A stretch of DNA of 64,000 nt from the NCBI GenBank assembly GCA_947179485.1, contig OX359246.1, positions 6,882,001 to 6,946,000 on the forward strand, read 5' to 3'. Of the stretch, positions 59,492-64,000 are shown piece by piece (positions within the stretch are counted from its first letter, which is position 1; every line of letters begins with the position of its first letter). The position numbers were made by a program, and so were the translations under genes. A model generated the notes under the pieces. It did not search any database. It was not told the DNA's origin and was given only the letters and a program-made list of their open reading frames with translations. Origin of the DNA: Allacma fusca (lineage: Eukaryota; Arthropoda; Collembola; Symphypleona; Sminthuridae).

Positions 59492-62400
59492 TTAAACCCA
59501 TAGCTCCACACATTCTCTGTCCAAGCATCTCTGAAATTGAAAAATAATTGAAAATTTGGTAAGTACTTTTCGAATGGTACTAATTAAATAACAATAAATC
59601 TGGAAGTGTTCATGAATTTACCCGACTATCGCCTGCCCGTCCACATTTAGCATAATCGGGTGCGACGAATTCTTCGTAGGCGGAGAAGCAAACGCAGGTC
59701 TCGCAGTGAGGACAAGGGAAACGACATCTCAATACTTGGCAATTATCGTGGGCATCTTCTTTTGCAAACGTACTTTGAGTTCCTCTCAGCTCTTGACAAG
59801 TCTCATTTAAACTTTTCACATCGAAGCCCAAAACAACGGGTGCAGGTGCATCACTGACACATTTCCCGTTCATGCATGTCTGTGAAGGAATAAACCATTA
59901 ATTTCCACGGATTCATTATTCTAGATATACAAAATCCGAATTTGAACACAAGTAAGTATAACAGTTTTACTGTGGATTTGCCTCCTGTGTTTAAAATACA
60001 AAAGCCTCATGTCAAAATCCATTTTCACCGGGGAGCAAAATCCTTAAATAAATTTAGCAATTGTAATAAAACAACTTACACCTCCATTTTCGTCACAAGG
60101 AGAATTGTCATGTGGAGCATAATTGTTGGGGGCGAAGCTTGAGCAAGTGCACATGCCATTGCCGCATGCGCATGGCCAGGTACATTTCAAATGACCACAA
60201 AGAGTATTTGAGTCAATGGTCCTGTCGGCAGTTGCATTTTCGTTTTTCGTTATTCCTCGACATTGGGCGTCCAAAGTGACCACACTTCCTGTTTCTTCCG
60301 CAGATTCGGGCCAGGGTGCTCTAAGTCCGTTTATAGTGATGCACTCACCATTAACACATTGCTGGAAAATTTTGCGAATCAATTAGCTTTAATGGCAATA
60401 GCTCAAAAGTCAGGTTCTTAGATTGCGTATAAATTTAAACAGATGCTATTTATTGGTAAGGATCTTACATTGCCGTCTTTGCTGCAGGTGGAAAATTGTG
60501 GTGGCACAAAATTTTCAAAGCTTGAGCATGTGCACATGTCGTCGTTGCAGGGACAAGGCCAGGAACATTTGAGGGTTGAGCAGAGCACACTTGGGTCAAG
60601 GGTCCAATCAGCAGTAGCCAGAGGGTTACCTTTCAGCTCCTTGCAGATATTGTCTAAGCTAACCTCGGAGTCCTCATCGCTTTGAGTACTGCTTTCAGGA
60701 ATATCGTTACTGTTATCTTCCTGGTTTGGAACAGCGGATCCCGGCTTTCCCTCCCGGTTTATTTCCTTCACTTGATCAGGGTAATAATACCCGTTAGGTT
60801 CTGACCAATGCGTATCGGATTGATCGGAAGTTACGCATGAACCCTCATCAGAACTGTTTAGAAAATTTAGGGCGGTTATTAGAATGTTGCGCGTATTTTG
60901 AACATTTTACTAACTGCAAGTCCGGCCAGCAAAATAAAATCATTTGCTATAATGACTAATAGTTCAGCCAATAGATATTTACAAGCGGTACAATTTACAA
61001 ATGCTCAGCCAGGTCAGGAAAAGATTTGAAATTTTGTTTAACCTGGCGGTTGAATCATGTATAGACACAATTTGATGTAAACCCGTTCCTATACCTGATA
61101 AAATTCCTCATGGCTTCCGAAGAGCAGCTGGAAAAGGAAAATATGTCCGTATTACTAGCCCCACCCCGGTAGCTCATGAGAGTGTTCGAACTATCATCAC
61201 AACTTCCAGCAGAACCTTGACCATCATTGCCTGCTCCTAAACCATGACCAAGTTCATGAGCTAGAGCAACCACGCCCTCCCATTTTGCCCCGTGATCAAT
61301 CACGACCGAGGTTTTGTAGCTCTTCTCAGTAGATTCATCTTCATAGCAGCCTTAAATGTAATACAATCATTTGTACCAGTTAAAATTTTTTGAAATCTGT
61401 GTTAACGTCAGAAAATAATTTTTGAACAGGCATGATTGTTGGTAGTACCTCCTGCGAGCCATGACACTCCGGTAAGGTTGCGAACCCAATTTCCAGATTT
61501 ATCCTTAGATTCCCAAGAGTTTTTATTGCCAACGAGGAGTGGCGCCAGGTCATGTTTTGCGAAATAGTTGCGGTATGTGTACATGTACGAACTGTACTTA
61601 TTCAAGGTTTCGTGCAAGTCGTAACCATTTGGTGATCGGGAATTCTCAATATATGGCTGGTAGGTAGCGTCCTGGAAAAAAATTGATTCGAAAGTCAGTT
61701 TACAAAATGAAAGCCTACACGGAATCTGCTTTCAGAAAATTATTAAATAAAGAAACATGACAGGAAAACAATTGAAATTTAGTATTGCTAAGAATTAAAA
61801 ACATGCAAATGAAATTATTACAGTCATATAAGTGGCGCTGGAGACTTTGAAGCGGATAATTGGATCAGCGGAGGCAGCGTAGATATTGTTCACCATTCGC
61901 ATTGCAATCAGCACATATTCCGTAACTCGCATCTTTTCAAAGTCAAAGGCCGCATACATGTCTTTGTCAACGATGAAATGGACCTCTGGAGTTGCTTGCA
62001 CAGCTTGTCTGCGGGACCTCAGGGGTGAAGCGCTTGGGGTAAGTTTGCGGTTTAGATTTACTGGAAGTCATTACAAATTTTGGGGTAAGTTTAGACCTGA
62101 TCCATAAATATAGTTAAAAATCTAAACCATTAGAAAACATGGATTTTTTTCTGAAATATTTACCGTAGTCACTAACTCCGCCAGCTCCAGCGTGACTCAA
62201 GGTAGCTACGTGGGCAGTGCCATTGTGGGCAATATGAATGTTGTTCAAAATACCATGCTACAACAAAATAAACGTGGAAATTAGAATCATGCACAGTTTT
62301 TTACATGGTACTTTTCAGAAATATAAAACAAAATTTGACTCACAAGTCGGATATCATTATTTTCTCGGTCAAATTTGAACACAGCATTGGCATTTTGGTC

Positions 62401-62897
62401 CACGTAGATTTTTCCCTCTATCTCTGCCAATTGCTGTGGGGATGGTGTGACGTCTTTCAAGTGAAATTGTCCACGAGGCCCGTTTGTGGCTTCATGGAGC
62501 TTGAAATTAGGGGTGATGATTGAACTTTCTGTAATTTCAATAAAAATTAAAATGAGCCACTTAACGTAAATACTTCAAGCGAGCAGACATAATTATTTAT
62601 ATGCTTTAAATATATTTAAAATTTTAAGAAAAAACATTGTTATGATTTCAATTACTATATTTTAAATAAGCATCAAAATTAAGATAAATCAGCCAACTTT
62701 AAAATTTTTGCTCAGAACTTACCGGGAGCTTTCAAGTTCAGCTCATGTTTTTCCCCATTGACCAGAAGGCTAGCCTTGAAAGAGTCACCTTCGGGCACCA
62801 CGCTAACGTGAGCAACGTGCGATGGTCGACCTGCGGCAGAAATGCCGCATATCAACCACGCAGTCGTCGTAAACGTTGCTAATATTAATCTCAGCAT
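59492..62897 (-). CDS. reprolysin-type metalloprotease MP3 with three cysteine-rich modules; frame break in exon 4
   Basis: Ten minus-strand exons: 62723..62897, 62344..62528, 62164..62257, 61822..62061, 61449..61671, 61095..61350, 60469..60853, 60080..60361, 59622..59879 and 59492..59530, about 711 aa. Signal peptide, prodomain, a basic SRRQ stretch at the start of the catalytic domain (possible furin-type site), catalytic motif HELGHGLGAGND and Met-turn TLMSY. His337, Glu338 and His341 are kept but the third zinc ligand is Asn347. Exons 7, 8 and 9 each encode one cysteine-rich module (pattern C-x-L-x-C-x-W/F-P-C...C-x-C-S/F, then a xCxxGxC end); exons 8 and 9 are symmetric (282 and 258 bases, phase 0). 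MP1 and MP2 have one such module. Exons 1-3 and 5-10 join cleanly; exon 4 joins exon 3 only if one base between about 62015 and 62061 is ignored (C-run at 62036-62039 is a likely spot). Either the gene is damaged, the assembly has an error, or the exon boundary differs. Confidence 0.8.
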
Positions 62898-62959
62898 TTT
62901 AGACCACAACGTTGAGCTTAAATTTGAGTAGTTATAATTTTTTTACTTGCATTCCCAGC

Positions 62960-62967
62960 TATTTATG
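62960..62967 (-). promoter_or_regulatory. TATA-like box of MP3
   Basis: CATAAATA on the minus strand, 63 bases before the start codon, at the spacing seen for MP2. Confidence 0.4.
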
Positions 62968-64000
62968 CAAAATTCAAGAGCAGCAGACAATGCTCAAGAA
63001 AGTTTATTCAGTTGCGACAAGAACTGGAGAGGATTTGAATTTAACTGAGCATAACAATTAGGATTCATACTTAAATGCTAGGCGAGTTAACCGCATATCG
63101 TCGCTGAAGAGGCAAAATGGTAGTGCTGTAAAAAAGCATGCGGACGTAGAATGTTTTGCCTGTTCAGCGACAATGTACAATAATTCTACGGTAACTACGA
63201 ACCCGCGTACCTCCAAGCAACTTTTAACAGATAGCAAATTTAATTTGGTTGAACTATCAACAGATTTTTCTGGAAATGTTTTAATTATCTCTGAATATTT
63301 TTTATTTGTATGTAAAATAACTGACAGCTGAACAATGTGCTGCATCCTATTTACTTCAGCCAGATTTGTTTGCACAAGTGTGAAATACGGGCTGCAAGGT
63401 CAGGTTGCATTTACTTCATTTTTTTTCATTTCAATCAAGATGATCAAACTTACAGTAGTGGTTTTACAACTGTGACCAGAAATGTTTTCGATTTACTCTG
63501 GATGAGCTTATTGATACGACGTTAGAACCAAAATACAATAAAATATCAATCTGTCATTAGCCATGTCTATTAATAAATCTGGTTTTAAATATATATTTGG
63601 GTTTGATTAAAAAAATGTATTCCTTGTAACGACACGCTTGTTAGGGAAGCACAAAATGCCCAAAGTTTTGTGAAGATTTTGATGCTAAAAATTTCTCTGA
63701 ACCAAATTTTTATTCTCTAATGAGTTTTTTTAAGGCACAGGATACAGGTCTCTGTAAATTTAATCAATTTTGGTACACATTTATGTTAACGCTTGTGGGT
63801 ACCTGTGCATGTACACATGCATTCAGTACCTGTGTGCTTAAGGTGGATCTACCTTAACGGGTCACACAATCACCGTTGTAGCATCTCTGAAAAATATGGG
63901 AAATCAATTAAAATCTTTCGACCATATGTGCATGTGCATGTGTAAGTTTAAGGTCATTGATGAAGTTAAAAGTAGTTCGTACTTTGTTAGTGTCGCAAAC
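62968..64000. other. gene-free right flank
   Basis: No supported exon. The last 250 bases contain GTGCATGTACACATGCA-like palindromic words and AAGGTGGATCTACCTTAA (63840-63857), an 18-base near-palindrome; possible element debris. Confidence 0.35.

Overview
The window is AT-rich animal nuclear DNA. Genes have short spliced introns (mostly 50-110 bases, GT..AG), TATA-type promoters, and are separated by long stretches packed with transposon remains. The gene families (CYP2-clan P450s, a divergent ionotropic receptor, reprolysin metalloproteases with an ADAMTS-like cysteine-rich tail, a defensin-like peptide) point to an arthropod. A springtail or similar soil hexapod is my guess, but no single feature proves it.

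Layout. 0.7-2.7 kb: a three-exon minus-strand gene for a secreted peptide with two cysteine-stabilised (CSab-like) modules, and one terminal exon of an unknown gene. 3.4-9.6 kb: dispersed repeats, a decayed transposon-like reading frame and one exon of unknown function. 10.4-16.6 kb: a CYP2-clan P450 pseudogene (A) with an internal stop, a C-terminal frameshift and a hAT element in intron 3. 18-22 kb: two dispersed repeats, one split by a 1.4-kb inverted-repeat element. 22.6-23.9 kb: a six-exon beta-trefoil (ricin-B-like) lectin gene. 26.1-28.8 kb: metalloprotease MP1 (minus strand). 29.5-31.0 kb: a repeat containing a hAT element. 31.4-39.3 kb: a second, more damaged copy (B) of the P450 locus, broken by a FLYWCH-bearing insertion that itself carries a hAT element. 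40.4-42.6 and 49.0-51.2 kb: two intact tandem P450 genes (C1, C2), with inverted-repeat elements, a 166-bp satellite and a 34-bp minisatellite between them. 51.9-54.0 kb: a single-exon ionotropic-receptor-like gene. 55.7-58.4 and 59.5-62.9 kb: metalloproteases MP2 and MP3.

As a whole this reads as an environment-facing locus: detoxification (P450s), chemosensing (receptor), secreted proteases, lectin and defensin-like peptide, diversified by duplication. Points of most interest: the double-module peptide; MP3, which has three cysteine-rich modules, an Asn in place of the third zinc-binding His, and a one-base frame break; the P450 pair lacking the usual I-helix Thr; and four insertions whose pre-insertion state can be read in the window or whose target-site duplications are visible. 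All exon structures were read by eye from splice signals, phase and family resemblance; none was tested against transcripts.
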